This document shows, one piece after another, positions 55,545-64,000 of a stretch of DNA of 64,000 nucleotides. The notes below the pieces were generated by a model. The model was not told the origin of the DNA, made no database searches, and was given only the letters and a program-made list of their open reading frames with translations. The position numbers and the translations under genes were made by a program. The stretch comes from Streptomyces mirabilis (GTDB lineage Bacteria > Actinomycetota > Actinomycetes > Streptomycetales > Streptomycetaceae). Positions within the stretch are counted from its first letter, which is position 1. Each line of letters starts with the position of its first letter. The DNA is taken from contig NZ_JBCJKP010000001.1 in assembly GCF_039503195.1 (NCBI RefSeq), positions 9,052,001 to 9,116,000 of the forward strand. The letters are read 5' to 3'.

Positions 55545-56460
55545 TCATCCGTTCGACAGGGGGAACAGTCATGCCGGGCCCGGAGGCCAGCGGCCCTCTT
55601 GCAGGACCGCGAAGAACATAACGGGGGTGGCCGAGTGCCTCAGGAACGGGGGACTTGAAGCCGACCGCGCCGAACAGCGGGACGGGCGCGTCGCCGATCT
55701 CGTCCTCGTCCAGCGCGAGCTCGGGATGCCACTTCGACACCGACACCACCCCGGGGTCGACGAGGTCGAGTCCCCGGAAGAAGCGGCTGACCTCGGTGTG
55801 CGAGCGGGCCACGAGGGTCACGCCGCCCGCCGCGTACGCCTCGATCCCGGTCGCGACCGTCACGGGGTCGTATGCGCCGGTCAACGCGGACAGGACCAGA
55901 CAACTGCCCGGCGCCAGCGCGTCGACCAGGGTGTCCACCAGGTCGTACGCGCCGTCCTCCTCGGCGATGAAGTGCATCAGCGCGATCAGCGACAGCGCGA
56001 CGGGCCGGTCGAAGTCGAGGACCTGGGCGGCCTGTTCGAGTATCTTCCCCGGTTGCCGCGCGTCGGCCTGGATGTACTCCGTCACACCCTCGGGGGTGCC
56101 GCGCAGCAGGGCCTCGGCGTGGGCGAGGACGATCGGGTCGTTGTCCACGTAGACGACCCGCGCGTCCGGGGCGGCGGCCTGGGCGATCTGGTGGAGGTTC
56201 GGCTCCGTGGGGATGCCGGTGCCGATGTCGAGGAACTGGCGGATGCCGGTCTCCCGGACCAGCCAGCGGGTGGCACGCTGCATGAACCAGCGGTTGCTAC
56301 GGGCCGAGCGGGGGGCGCTCGGGTCCGTGGACATGATCCGTCGCCCGAGTTCCTCGTCGACCGGGTAGTTGTCCTTGCCGCCGAGGAACCAGTCGTACAT
56401 CCGCGCCGGGTGCGGCCTGCTGGTGTCGATCCGCTGGGCGGAAGGCCCGGTCGCGGTCAT
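55510..56460 (-). CDS. SAM-dependent methyltransferase, DUF574 family
   Basis: The first 270 or so residues are a typical DUF574 protein: MYDWFLGGKDNYPVDEELG, SAM loop FLDIGTGIPTEPNLHQIA, VYVDNDPIV and SKWHPELALDEDEIGDAPVP. The present frame then runs into the IS4 element and stops at 55510. Adding one C in the run at 55648-55652 would give a stop near 55640 after GFKSPRS, a more natural end. Substrate unknown; the family is abundant in Streptomyces. Confidence 0.85.
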   Translation of the reverse strand: MTATGPSAQRIDTSRPHPARMYDWFLGGKDNYPVDEELGRRIMSTDPSAPRSARSNRWFMQRATRWLVRETGIRQFLDIGTGIPTEPNLHQIAQAAAPDARVVYVDNDPIVLAHAEALLRGTPEGVTEYIQADARQPGKILEQAAQVLDFDRPVALSLIALMHFIAEEDGAYDLVDTLVDALAPGSCLVLSALTGAYDPVTVATGIEAYAAGGVTLVARSHTEVSRFFRGLDLVDPGVVSVSKWHPELALDEDEIGDAPVPLFGAVGFKSPVPEALGHPRYVLRGPARGPLASGPGMTVPPVERMTMPLLLGCAWC

Positions 56461-56633
56461 GCGGCACTCCTCTGCTCACGCTCGTGTTGATGTTCGAGCA
56501 GTCTGCCACGGGAGTGGGACCGGGTGGGGGCGTTCTCCGGGGCCCCGACCCACGGGTCACCCGCCGCCGCAGGGGTCACCTGGCGAGACGGTCCTTACGC
56601 CGGGACATGCGTGCGCCTAGCATCGGTTCCCGC

Positions 56634-57407
56634 ATGAACACGATGACGCTCTGGCACATATCCATCGGGGAGTTCGCCGCGCTCGCCGCCGCGGCCCTGC
56701 TCGTCGGCTTCTCGAAGACCGCCGTGAGCGGCGCCAACACGGTCAGCCTGGCGATTTTCGCCGCCGTGCTGCCCGCCCGCGCCTCGACCGGCGTGCTCCT
56801 GCCCCTCCTCATCGTCGGGGACGTGCTCGCCGTGCTCACCTACCGGCGGCACGCCCACTGGCCCACGCTGTGGCGGCTGTTCCCGGCGGTCGCCGCGGGC
56901 GTCGTGTTCGGCACGCTGTTCCTGGTGTGGGCCGACGACGGGATCGTACGGACCTCGATCGGCGCGATCCTGCTGCTGATGGCGGCGGTGACGATGTGGC
57001 GCCGCCGCGCCGCCGCCCAGGACGAGGAACCCGACTCGGTCTCGACCCGGGCCGGCCGGGTCAAGGCTCGCTCGTACGGCGTCCTCGGCGGCTTCACCAC
57101 GATGGTCGCCAACGCGGGCGGCCCGGTGATGTCGATGTACCTCCTGTCGGCCGGCTTCCGCAAACTCGGCTTCCTGGGCACCTCGGCCTTCTTCTTCCTG
57201 ATCGTGAACGTCTCCAAGGTGCCCTTCAGCGTGGGCCTCGGGCTCATCGACTGGCATTCGCTGCTCCTGGACGCGGCGCTAGCGATCTTCGTCGTACCGG
57301 GGGCGCTCCTCGGGAAATGGGCCGTGCACCGCATCAACCAGATCCTGTTCGAGCGGCTGGTCATCGCGGCGACGGTGGTGGGCGGGGTGCAGCTCCTGCT
57401 GCGCTGA
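56634..57407 (+). CDS. TauE/SafE-family membrane exporter
   Basis: A 257-aa protein with about eight membrane helices. Landmarks: LLVGFSKTAVSGANTVSLAI and, in the second half, YGVLGGFTTMVANAGGPVMS, the two inverted repeats of the TauE/SafE sulfite/organosulfonate exporter fold. ATG 56634 is 11 nt after TAGCAT, so the message may be leaderless. Actual substrate unknown. Confidence 0.88.
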   Translation: MNTMTLWHISIGEFAALAAAALLVGFSKTAVSGANTVSLAIFAAVLPARASTGVLLPLLIVGDVLAVLTYRRHAHWPTLWRLFPAVAAGVVFGTLFLVWADDGIVRTSIGAILLLMAAVTMWRRRAAAQDEEPDSVSTRAGRVKARSYGVLGGFTTMVANAGGPVMSMYLLSAGFRKLGFLGTSAFFFLIVNVSKVPFSVGLGLIDWHSLLLDAALAIFVVPGALLGKWAVHRINQILFERLVIAATVVGGVQLLLR

Positions 57408-57428
57408 CCACCTCGTAGGCTCGACCCC

Positions 57429-58175
57429 GTGTCCCCCCACGTCCTGGTCCTCGGCGGCACCACCGAGGCACGCCGACTCGCCGCCGAACTGGCGGCGCGC
57501 CCCGGTGTCCGCGTGACGACCTCCCTGGCGGGACGCGTCTCCCGGCCGGGGGCGCTCGACGGGGACGTCCGCGTCGGGGGCTTCGGCGGGGCGGACGGGC
57601 TGGCGCGGTGGCTGCGCGAGCACCGGGTGGACGCCGTGGTCGACGCCACCCACCCCTTCGCCGCCGCCATCACGGCGAACGCGGCGCGCGCCGCCGCGGC
57701 CGCGGGAATCCCGGCCGTGGTGCTGCGCCGCCCCGGCTGGGCCTCCGGCCCCGACGACCGCTGGCACTGGGCCGGTTCCCTCCCCGAGGCCGCCGCGCTC
57801 CTCCCGTCCCTGGGCCGCCGTGTCTTCCTCACCACGGGCCGCCTGGGCCTCGCGGCCTTCGCCCACCTCTCCGAACTCCACTTCCTCGTCCGTACGGTGG
57901 AGCCCCCCGAGCCGCCGATGCCCCAGGACATGGAAGTGCTGCTCGCCCGGGGACCCTTCACACCGGACGAAGAGCGGACCCTGCTGCGCGCACACCGGGT
58001 CGACGTGCTGGTGACCAAGGACAGCGGAGGAGAGGCGACGGCCGCCAAACTGACCGCCGCACGCGACCTCGCCCTCCCCGTGGTCGTCGTACGCCGCCCC
58101 CCGCTCCCGGCGGACGTGACCACCGCGCCGGACGTGCCGTCGGCCCTGGCCCTGCTGGATCTCGGACCTCGCTGA
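57429..58175 (+). CDS. cobK: Precorrin-6A reductase (CobK/CbiJ)
   Basis: A 248-aa NAD(P)H-dependent enzyme of cobalamin ring synthesis, reducing precorrin-6A to dihydro form. Landmarks: VLVLGGTTEARRLAAELA at the start, VVDATHPFAAAITANAA near residue 70, and VTKDSGGEATAAKLTAA near 200. GTG 57429 lies 22 bp after the previous stop, 7-8 nt after TAGGCT, so it is possibly leaderless. Converges with cobF, which acts close to it in the same pathway. Confidence 0.93.
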   Translation: MSPHVLVLGGTTEARRLAAELAARPGVRVTTSLAGRVSRPGALDGDVRVGGFGGADGLARWLREHRVDAVVDATHPFAAAITANAARAAAAAGIPAVVLRRPGWASGPDDRWHWAGSLPEAAALLPSLGRRVFLTTGRLGLAAFAHLSELHFLVRTVEPPEPPMPQDMEVLLARGPFTPDEERTLLRAHRVDVLVTKDSGGEATAAKLTAARDLALPVVVVRRPPLPADVTTAPDVPSALALLDLGPR

Positions 58176-58184
58176 CGACAGGGC

Positions 58185-58955
58185 CTAGCCGCGCGGATGC
58201 CTGCGCAGCAGATATGTGTCCATGATCCAGCCCTTGCGATCCCGTGCCTCGGCCCGCAGCCGCTCGATGCGCGGGGCCGTCTCGGCGATCGGACCGGAGG
58301 CCAGGATCTCGTCGGGCGTACCGATGTAGGCGCCCCAGTAGATGTCGATGTCCTCGTCGGCGTACCGCCGGAACGTCTGATGGGCGTCGAGCATCACGAC
58401 CACGTCGTCGACACCCTCGGGGAAGCCCTCCGCGAGCCGCCGCCCCGTGGTGATCTGGACGGGACGGGCCACCCGGTTCAGTCCGGTCCGATGGCGGGCG
58501 ACCAGCGCGGAGACGCTGCTGATGCCGGGCACGACCTCGTACGTGAACGCCACCGCGCCCCGCTCCAGGATCTCCTCCAGGATCCCGAGCGTGCTGTCGT
58601 ACAGCGCGGGATCCCCCCAGACCAGGAACGCGCCGCTCTCGTCCTCGCCCAACTCCTGCGCGATCAGCCGCTGGTAGATGTCGGCGCGGGCACTGCGCCA
58701 GTCGCCGACGGCGGGGGAGTACGCGGTGCCACCGGCGGCCCGGTCGCGGTCCGGGTCGCGCGCCTCGACCAGGCGGTAGGACCCCTCCGGTATGTGCGCG
58801 TCGAGGATGTCACGGCGGAGCTGGACGAGGTCCGACTTCACCTCGCCCTTGTCCAGGATGAAGAACACGTCCGTGCTCCTCAGCGCCTTGACCGCCTGCA
58901 AGGTGAGTTGGTCGGGGTCGCCCGCGCCGATGCCGATGACATGAATCTTTCGCAC
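58185..58955 (-). CDS. cobF: Precorrin-6A synthase, deacetylating (CobF)
   Basis: A 256-aa SAM-dependent enzyme of the aerobic cobalamin route. Landmarks: KIHVIGIGAGDPDQLTLQAV, LVWGDPALYDSTLGILEEI and VVPGISSVSALVARH, then the CobF-specific ending. GTG 58955 is chosen because the first strand follows at once; upstream in-frame codons have no ribosome site. Convergent with cobK, stops 10 bp apart. Confidence 0.93.
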   Translation of the reverse strand: MRKIHVIGIGAGDPDQLTLQAVKALRSTDVFFILDKGEVKSDLVQLRRDILDAHIPEGSYRLVEARDPDRDRAAGGTAYSPAVGDWRSARADIYQRLIAQELGEDESGAFLVWGDPALYDSTLGILEEILERGAVAFTYEVVPGISSVSALVARHRTGLNRVARPVQITTGRRLAEGFPEGVDDVVVMLDAHQTFRRYADEDIDIYWGAYIGTPDEILASGPIAETAPRIERLRAEARDRKGWIMDTYLLRRHPRG

Positions 58956-59091
58956 ACCCCGAGTCTGCCGCACGCCACTGACGGCGGACGCACCGCACCC
59001 GCGTGACGCCGCACGCACCGCGCGCCGAACGGCTGCCGCCCCCGTAGATCCAGCGCTCCCGCACTCACCGGTCCCGGCGGCTCCGCACCCG

Positions 59092-59619
59092 TCAGCCCCG
59101 GCGCCCCCGCAGCCGGGGCGCCCACGTCACCGCGCTGATCGCGGCGCCCTCACGCTCCACGACCGTCGCCAGCTCGCGTGCCCAGGAGGCGAGTTCGGCG
59201 AGGTCCAGCTCATGCGGACGGGCCCGGCCGGCCGCCCCCGCCGCCCACTCCTCGACCGCCCCGGCCCCGCGCCGCAGCAGCCGGGCGCCGCCCGTCGTGT
59301 TCCCACGGGCCGCGTGGGTGAGCCCCACCGCGAGCTGTGCCAGCCCACGCCAGAGCGTGCGCTCTCCCTCGGGGCCCGACTTCCAGGCGTCCTCGAAGAC
59401 CTCGTGCGCGTGGAACGGCTTCCCCGCGTCCAACAGCGCCTGCGCCTCGGTGACCGTCTCCTCGGGGCTGCGGACGACGCCCTCCGGTTGCCGCTCCACG
59501 CCGTCGGCGCCGTACGGCAGCGGCCGTCCCAGTCCGTCCCGGGGCCGGGCGTTCCGCGCCCGCCCCGTCGTGTCCCGATCCCGCCCGTTGCTCCGCCGAC
59601 CTCCGGATGTTGCGTTCAT
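59092..59619 (-). CDS. DUF309-domain protein
   Basis: A 175-aa protein. An Arg-rich N-terminal tail of about 50 residues precedes the DUF309 helical domain: PFHAHEVFEDAWKSGPEGER, TLWRGLAQLAVGLTHAARGN and ARLLRRGAGAVEEWA. The HxHEVxE motif could bind metal. Function unknown. ATG 59619; a later start near residue 50 is also possible. Confidence 0.85.
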   Translation of the reverse strand: MNATSGGRRSNGRDRDTTGRARNARPRDGLGRPLPYGADGVERQPEGVVRSPEETVTEAQALLDAGKPFHAHEVFEDAWKSGPEGERTLWRGLAQLAVGLTHAARGNTTGGARLLRRGAGAVEEWAAGAAGRARPHELDLAELASWARELATVVEREGAAISAVTWAPRLRGRRG

Positions 59620-59719
59620 GCCCCGATTGTCGCGCGCCCCGCGCCCCCTTCGGAGCAGCCCCCGACGTGGGGTAAAGTTCTGTTCGCGCGATCACGCGGA
59701 ACACTGCGGGTGAACGCAC

Positions 59720-59793
<74 letters not shown>

Positions 59794-59815
59794 CTTTTCG
59801 AAGTCGCAGGTCAGG

Positions 59816-59847
59816 GGCCGTTTCAGAGAGATCTGAAACGGCCTTTT
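59816..59847 (+). terminator. tRNA-Pro terminator
   Basis: Perfect 11-bp stem GGCCGTTTCAG/CTGAAACGGCC, 6-nt loop and TTTT directly after. Confidence 0.92.
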
Positions 59848-59879
59848 GATCATTCTTGGGGACCAGCTGGGAACCGGCC

Positions 59880-60130
59880 CACCTGCGCAGGCCGGAAGCG
59901 CAGCTGGACTCCGTCAAGGTGCGCCATGCGGCCCGTCCACGGACGAGCCGGGAACACCTCGGCTCGCGCGGAGACGACCGGTACGCCCAGCAGTTCACCG
60001 TCGCCGCGGCCACGCCGCGGTGCTCAGATCGGCGATCAAGGCCTCGACCTGGGCTGTCCACCGCGGTCATCGGTAGCAGCCGTGTGAAGGCGAACGCGCT
60101 CGACGCGGCGAGGTAGGGCGATCGCAACAG
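59880..60130 (-). pseudogene. Decayed IS3/IS481-like transposase 5' remnant
   Basis: Minus-strand frame reads YLAASSAFAFTRLLPMTAVD, resembling the opening YLAxxNxFALxRLLPMSDxD of Streptomyces integrase-core transposases. The LRHQ block that should follow is not seen in any frame, so only a short scar remains. Located just beyond the tRNA-Pro terminator. Confidence 0.35.
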
Positions 60131-60390
60131 CACGGTCCACCAGCCAGAGCCGCCCACCCCGCGATCACCGGCCGTTCGCGACCTTCTGCGGGTGCGGACC
60201 GTGGACGGGAATTTCTGCAGCGGCAAGGTGCCGAGGGGACGCGCCACTCTCCATCCGGGATTTGCGGATTTTGACAAGAAACTTGCAGTGATTTACATGA
60301 TTCATTCTTTGCTTCGTCAGAATCTAGCGGGGGGATGGGGGCTCTGTACGGTCGGGGCGCCGGTTTCCCGCACTCCTTGCGGGAGGATCA

Positions 60391-60929
60391 CATGCCGACG
60401 ATCCCCAGAGGCCCTGCGCGGCATCCGCCGCGCCGGGCGCCGACGGGCGGTGGCCGCCGTCGCCGCGATCGGCGCGATGTGCGTGTCCGTCTTACCGGCC
60501 GCCGCCACACAGGGGCGCCGCCGTCCCATGCGCTCCGGGCCGGCGCGACGGCCCCCGCTCCCCGGCAGGCGCAGGCGGCGGCGAGCGGGGCGGTGGGTGC
60601 GGGGCTCCTACGGGGAGAGCGCCCACAACACGTTTCCGCAGGGGGCCCAGGTCGACCTGGGCTCGGCCCGGAGTGCCTCCCGCGTGGTCCCGCAACTGTC
60701 CGCCGGCTGGGGCGCCCGCACCCAGACCCTGACCCTCGGCGACAGCACCGACGGCACCACCTTCACCACCCTGAAGTCCTCGGCCGCCCACACCTTCGAC
60801 CCGAGCACCAGGAACACCGTCACGCTCACCTTCCCCGCCGCCACCCAGCGCTACTTCCGCGTCACCGTCACCGCGAACAGCGGCTGGCCCGCGGGCCAGG
60901 TGTCCGAGTTCCAGATCTGGACCTCCTGA
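60391..60929 (+). pseudogene. Degenerate secreted protein with discoidin/CBM32-like domain
   Basis: An ATG at 60391 leads by a frame change into a signal peptide (AVAAVAAIGAMCVSVLPAAA). At GGGG 60512-60515 one more G would continue into an Ala-rich linker. A third change gives SYGESAHNTFPQGAQVDLGS, TLTLGDSTDGTTFTTLKSSA and the ending VSEFQIWTS. The last part matches the discoidin module at the end of the GH87 gene 2.5 kb downstream, with Trp-to-Gly losses. A relic of a related secreted enzyme; the catalytic domain is deleted. Confidence 0.6.
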
Positions 60930-60944
60930 CCCCACCCTCCCCTC

Positions 60945-60975
60945 GGTGCCGCCGGACACTCCGTCCGGCGGCACC
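60945..60975 (+). terminator. Terminator after the CBM relic
   Basis: Perfect 13-bp stem GGTGCCGCCGGAC/GTCCGGCGGCACC with a 5-nt loop, 15 bp past the stop. Confidence 0.8.
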
Positions 60976-61213
60976 GCCGTGTGCGCGGCCCGCTGCTGGG
61001 CGCAGCCTCAGGACGGCACATTAGATCTTGCGGGCTGAATTTTTATTGTTGCAATGTTCTGTCTGGTTCTTGCGTGTCCATGTCGACGATATTACGGTCC
61101 CCCACGCGTCGTTACCGCCCCCTGCCTCCCCCCTCTCCCTTTGAGCCCCGTCCCTCCCTCATGGGCGGCGTCGGCGGCACAGTTCCGGCATTTCGTGATG
61201 AAAGGAGTAGCAA

Positions 61214-64000
61214 GTGTTCCATTCCATCCGAGATCTGAGACGCGCCCTCGTCTGGGCGGTCAGCACCGCGATGCTGGCTGCGGTCGGCGTCGTCGCGCTG
61301 GCCGTCCAACCCGCCTGGGCGGCGTCCACCGCCACTGGCGGCAGCGGCGCGAGCCTGCCGTACGTCGAGGTGCAGGCGGAGAACTCCGCCACCAACGGCA
61401 CGTCCATCGGCCCGAGTTACACCCAGGGCCAGTTGGCCGACGAGGCGTCGTACCGCAAGGCGACGACGCTGCAGGGCACCGGCAAGTACGTCACGTTCAC
61501 CACACCGGTGGCGACCAACTCGATCAACTTCCGGTACAGCATCCCCGACACCTCGAGCGGCTCGGTCTACACCGCCCCGCTGTCCCTGTACGTCAACGGC
61601 GTCAAGCAGCCGAACTTCACCCTGACCAACGCCTACAGCTGGTACTACGGCAGCTACCCCTTCACCAACTCGCCGGGCAACAACCCGCACCACTTCTACG
61701 ACGAGGCCCACCGCCTGTTCTCCACCACCTATCCGGCGGGTACGACCTTCAAGCTGCAGGTCGACGCGGAGGACACCGCCTCCTCGTACACGATCGACTT
61801 CGCCGACTTCGAGCAGGTCGGCGCCGCCCTGACCGCACCCTCGGGGTCGGTGTCGGTGACCAGCAAGGGCGCAGACTCGACCGGTGTGGCCGACGCGACC
61901 AGCGCGTTCAACGCCGCGATCAGCGCGGCGGGCCCCGGCGGCACCGTGTGGATCCCGCCGGGCACCTACAACATCCCCGGCCACGTCAGCGTCGACAACG
62001 TCACGATCGCCGGCGCCGGCATGTGGTACTCCACCGTCACCGGCACGGCACCCGGCTTCTACGGCAACTCCGCGCCCTCGGCCAGCACCCACGTGCGTCT
62101 CCAGAACTTCGCGATCTTCGGCAATGTGCAGGAACGCGACGACAGCGCCCAGGTCAACGGCATCGGCGGCGCGATGAGCGACTCGACCGTCTCCCATCTG
62201 TGGATCGACCACATGAAGGTCGGCGCCTGGATGGACGGGCCGATGGACGGGCTGACGTTCACCGGCATGCGCATCCGTGACACCACCGCGGACGGCATCA
62301 ACTTCCACGGCGGCGTCACCAACTCCAAGGTGAACAACAGCGACATCCGCAACACCGGCGACGACGGCATCGCCACCTGGGCGGACTCGGGTATCGGCGC
62401 CGACTCCAACGACACGATCTCCAGCAACACCGTGTCGCTGCAGATCCTCGCCAACGCCATCGCGATCTACGGCGGCCACGACAACACCGTCAGCGGCAAC
62501 CGCGTCGTGGACACCGGCCTCGCCCAGGGCGGTGGCATCCACGTGGGGCAGCGCTTCACGTCGACGCCGGTCGGCACCACCACGATCTCCGACAACACCA
62601 TGATCCGGGCCGGCAGTCTCGACCCCAACTGGCAGTTCGGCGTGGGCGCGTTGTGGTTCGACGGCAGCCAGGGCGCGATCACCGGCCCCATCAACGTGAC
62701 CAACGCACTGATCCAGCAGAGTCCGTACGAGGCCGTCCAGTGGGTCGAGGGAACCATCAGCGGGGTCAACCTCAACAACGTCACCATCGCCGGCACCGGA
62801 ACCTTCGCCCTGCAGGAACAGACCGGCGGCGCGGCCAAGTTCACCGACGTCACGGCGACCGGCGTCGGATACTCGTCCCCGGTGTACAACTGCTCGGGCG
62901 GCAACTTCGTCGTCACCGACGGCGGCGGCAACTCCGGCATCAGCGGCACGCCGTACTGCGGCGGTTGGCCGGCTCCGGTCTACCCGCCCTACCCGTCCGA
63001 AGGCGTGACGGCCACCCCCGGCGCGCTGAACTTCGGTGCGGTCGCGACCGGTTCGACGAGCGCCGCGCAGACCGTGACGGTCTCCAACCCGACCAACAGC
63101 GCCGCGTCCGTCGCGTCGATCTCCACCAGCGGCGACTACTCCCAGACCAACACGTGCGGTTCGTCCATCGCGGCGAACGGCTCGTGCACCGTCAGCGTGA
63201 AGTTCGCGCCGACCGCGACCGGCGGCCGTAACGGATCCCTGACCGTCAACGCGGGCGGGACCACCCACACGGTCAGCCTCTCCGGTACCGGCACCGCGCC
63301 CGGCCCGGTGCTGAACACCGACCCGGCGAGCCTGTCCTTCGCCGCCACGGTGGTCGGCTCGTCGGCCACCGTGCAGACGGTGACGGTGACGAACTCGGGC
63401 ACCGCGTCGGCGACCGTCTCGGGCGTCGCGGCGACCGGTGACTTCAGCCAGACCAACAACTGCTCCACCCTCGCGGTCGGCGCGTCCTGCACGGTGACCG
63501 TCGGCTTCAAGCCCACCACGGGCGGATCCCGGGCCGGCAACCTGACCGTCACCAGCAACGCCAACAACGGCCCGACCGTCGTCTCCCTGACCGGCAGCGG
63601 CATCGACAGCACCACCAATGTCGCCGCCGGGCGCCCGGCGACGGCGAGTTCGAGCAGCAGCCCGTACGTCGCCTCGAACCTCACCGACCCGGACGCGTCG
63701 ACGTACTGGGAGGGCACGAACGGTTCGTTCCCGCAGTGGGCCCAGGTCGACCTCGGCCAGAACTACGGCGTCGGCAAGGTCGTGCTCAAGCTTCCGCCGG
63801 CGACGGCGTGGTCGGCTCGTACGCAGACCCTGTCGGTGCAGGGATCCACGGACGGTTCGAGCTTCTCGACGATCAAGGCATCGGCCGGGTACACCTTCGA
63901 CCCGAACGCCAACAACAACACGGTGACCCTCACGTTCAGCGCCGCCACGGCGAGATACGTACGGGTGAACATCATCGCCAACACCGGCTGGAACGCGGCC
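61214..64000 (+). CDS. Secreted alpha-1,3-glucanase (mycodextranase), GH87 type; 3' end outside window
   Basis: At least 929 aa, open to the window's right edge. GTG 61214 lies 7-8 nt after AAAGGAG. Order: signal peptide (LVWAVSTAMLAAVGVVALAV); CBM35-like domain (YVEVQAENSATNGTSIGPSY); right-handed beta-helix with catalytic-type Asp pair in NTGDDGIATWADSG near residue 380; two choice-of-anchor-D/Ig-like modules (GALNFGAVATGSTSAAQTV and SLSFAATVVGSSATVQTV), each with a Cys pair; then a discoidin/CBM32 module (STYWEGTNGSFPQWAQVDLG). Predicted to cut alpha-1,3-glucan of fungal walls or dental-type polymers outside the cell. Confidence 0.85.
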   Translation, partial: MFHSIRDLRRALVWAVSTAMLAAVGVVALAVQPAWAASTATGGSGASLPYVEVQAENSATNGTSIGPSYTQGQLADEASYRKATTLQGTGKYVTFTTPVATNSINFRYSIPDTSSGSVYTAPLSLYVNGVKQPNFTLTNAYSWYYGSYPFTNSPGNNPHHFYDEAHRLFSTTYPAGTTFKLQVDAEDTASSYTIDFADFEQVGAALTAPSGSVSVTSKGADSTGVADATSAFNAAISAAGPGGTVWIPPGTYNIPGHVSVDNVTIAGAGMWYSTVTGTAPGFYGNSAPSASTHVRLQNFAIFGNVQERDDSAQVNGIGGAMSDSTVSHLWIDHMKVGAWMDGPMDGLTFTGMRIRDTTADGINFHGGVTNSKVNNSDIRNTGDDGIATWADSGIGADSNDTISSNTVSLQILANAIAIYGGHDNTVSGNRVVDTGLAQGGGIHVGQRFTSTPVGTTTISDNTMIRAGSLDPNWQFGVGALWFDGSQGAITGPINVTNALIQQSPYEAVQWVEGTISGVNLNNVTIAGTGTFALQEQTGGAAKFTDVTATGVGYSSPVYNCSGGNFVVTDGGGNSGISGTPYCGGWPAPVYPPYPSEGVTATPGALNFGAVATGSTSAAQTVTVSNPTNSAASVASISTSGDYSQTNTCGSSIAANGSCTVSVKFAPTATGGRNGSLTVNAGGTTHTVSLSGTGTAPGPVLNTDPASLSFAATVVGSSATVQTVTVTNSGTASATVSGVAATGDFSQTNNCSTLAVGASCTVTVGFKPTTGGSRAGNLTVTSNANNGPTVVSLTGSGIDSTTNVAAGRPATASSSSSPYVASNLTDPDASTYWEGTNGSFPQWAQVDLGQNYGVGKVVLKLPPATAWSARTQTLSVQGSTDGSSFSTIKASAGYTFDPNANNNTVTLTFSAATARYVRVNIIANTGWNAA

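Noticed and set aside
57408..57428. Cobalamin riboswitch before cobK
   Set aside because: Only 21 bp separate the TauE stop from cobK, too short for a B12 riboswitch, and none is seen before cobF.
61112..63268. 718-codon minus-strand frame
   Set aside because: Shadow of the GH87-type gene, whose plus frame has signal peptide, domains and ribosome site.

Overview
The window is high-GC actinobacterial DNA, almost certainly from a Streptomyces chromosome. Reasons: dense GC-rich codon use, many GTG/TTG starts, Streptomyces-type protein families, and a tRNA-Pro(GGG). It looks like accessory or arm-type sequence. Catabolic and secreted-enzyme genes alternate with insertion sequences, gene fragments and toxin genes.

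Layout. (1) 1-2.35 kb is scrambled IS material: two winged-helix genes, two pieces of an ISKra4 transposase and an integrase tail. (2) 2.35-19.95 kb is a fructan utilisation locus. It holds three GH32 glycosidases (two probably cytoplasmic, one large and secreted), a PfkB sugar kinase, an aldo/keto reductase, a LacI regulator with two copies of the same promoter/operator, a complete Opp/Dpp-type ABC transporter, and the decayed permeases of a second (CUT1) sugar transporter. The secreted enzyme would cut fructan outside the cell, the lipoprotein and ABC system would import products, and the internal GH32 plus kinase would feed glycolysis. (3) 20-24.9 kb holds a methyltransferase, the 3' half of a tRNA (a probable attachment site) and small hypothetical genes. 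(4) 25-43.2 kb is an IS-rich segment. It contains an XRE-SDR-VOC-SDR cluster, an IS21 remnant with an orphan gene, and two almost identical inverted IS6 copies. Between those copies lie a broken graspetide (ATP-grasp RiPP) operon, a candidate RiPP remnant with a 46-aa peptide, an IS701 element, and a large polymorphic toxin with a CPCC immunity gene. (5) 43.2-52.5 kb holds an RHS remnant, unknown proteins, an XRE-ImmA/IrrE metalloprotease regulator coupled to a TIM-barrel protein with a tRNA-guanine-transglycosylase-like zinc site, a two-repeat type I-E CRISPR remnant and a cold-shock gene. (6) 52.7-55.55 kb is an IS110 next to an IS4 element with a 10-bp target duplication. (7) 55.5-64 kb is more chromosomal: a methyltransferase, TauE exporter, cobK, cobF, DUF309, tRNA-Pro, a degenerate CBM gene and the start of a secreted GH87-type alpha-1,3-glucanase.

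Nine or so reading-frame breaks can each be repaired by adding one base, often in a short G (or C) run. Several fall in otherwise complete genes, so either decay or systematic homopolymer error in the assembly is possible.
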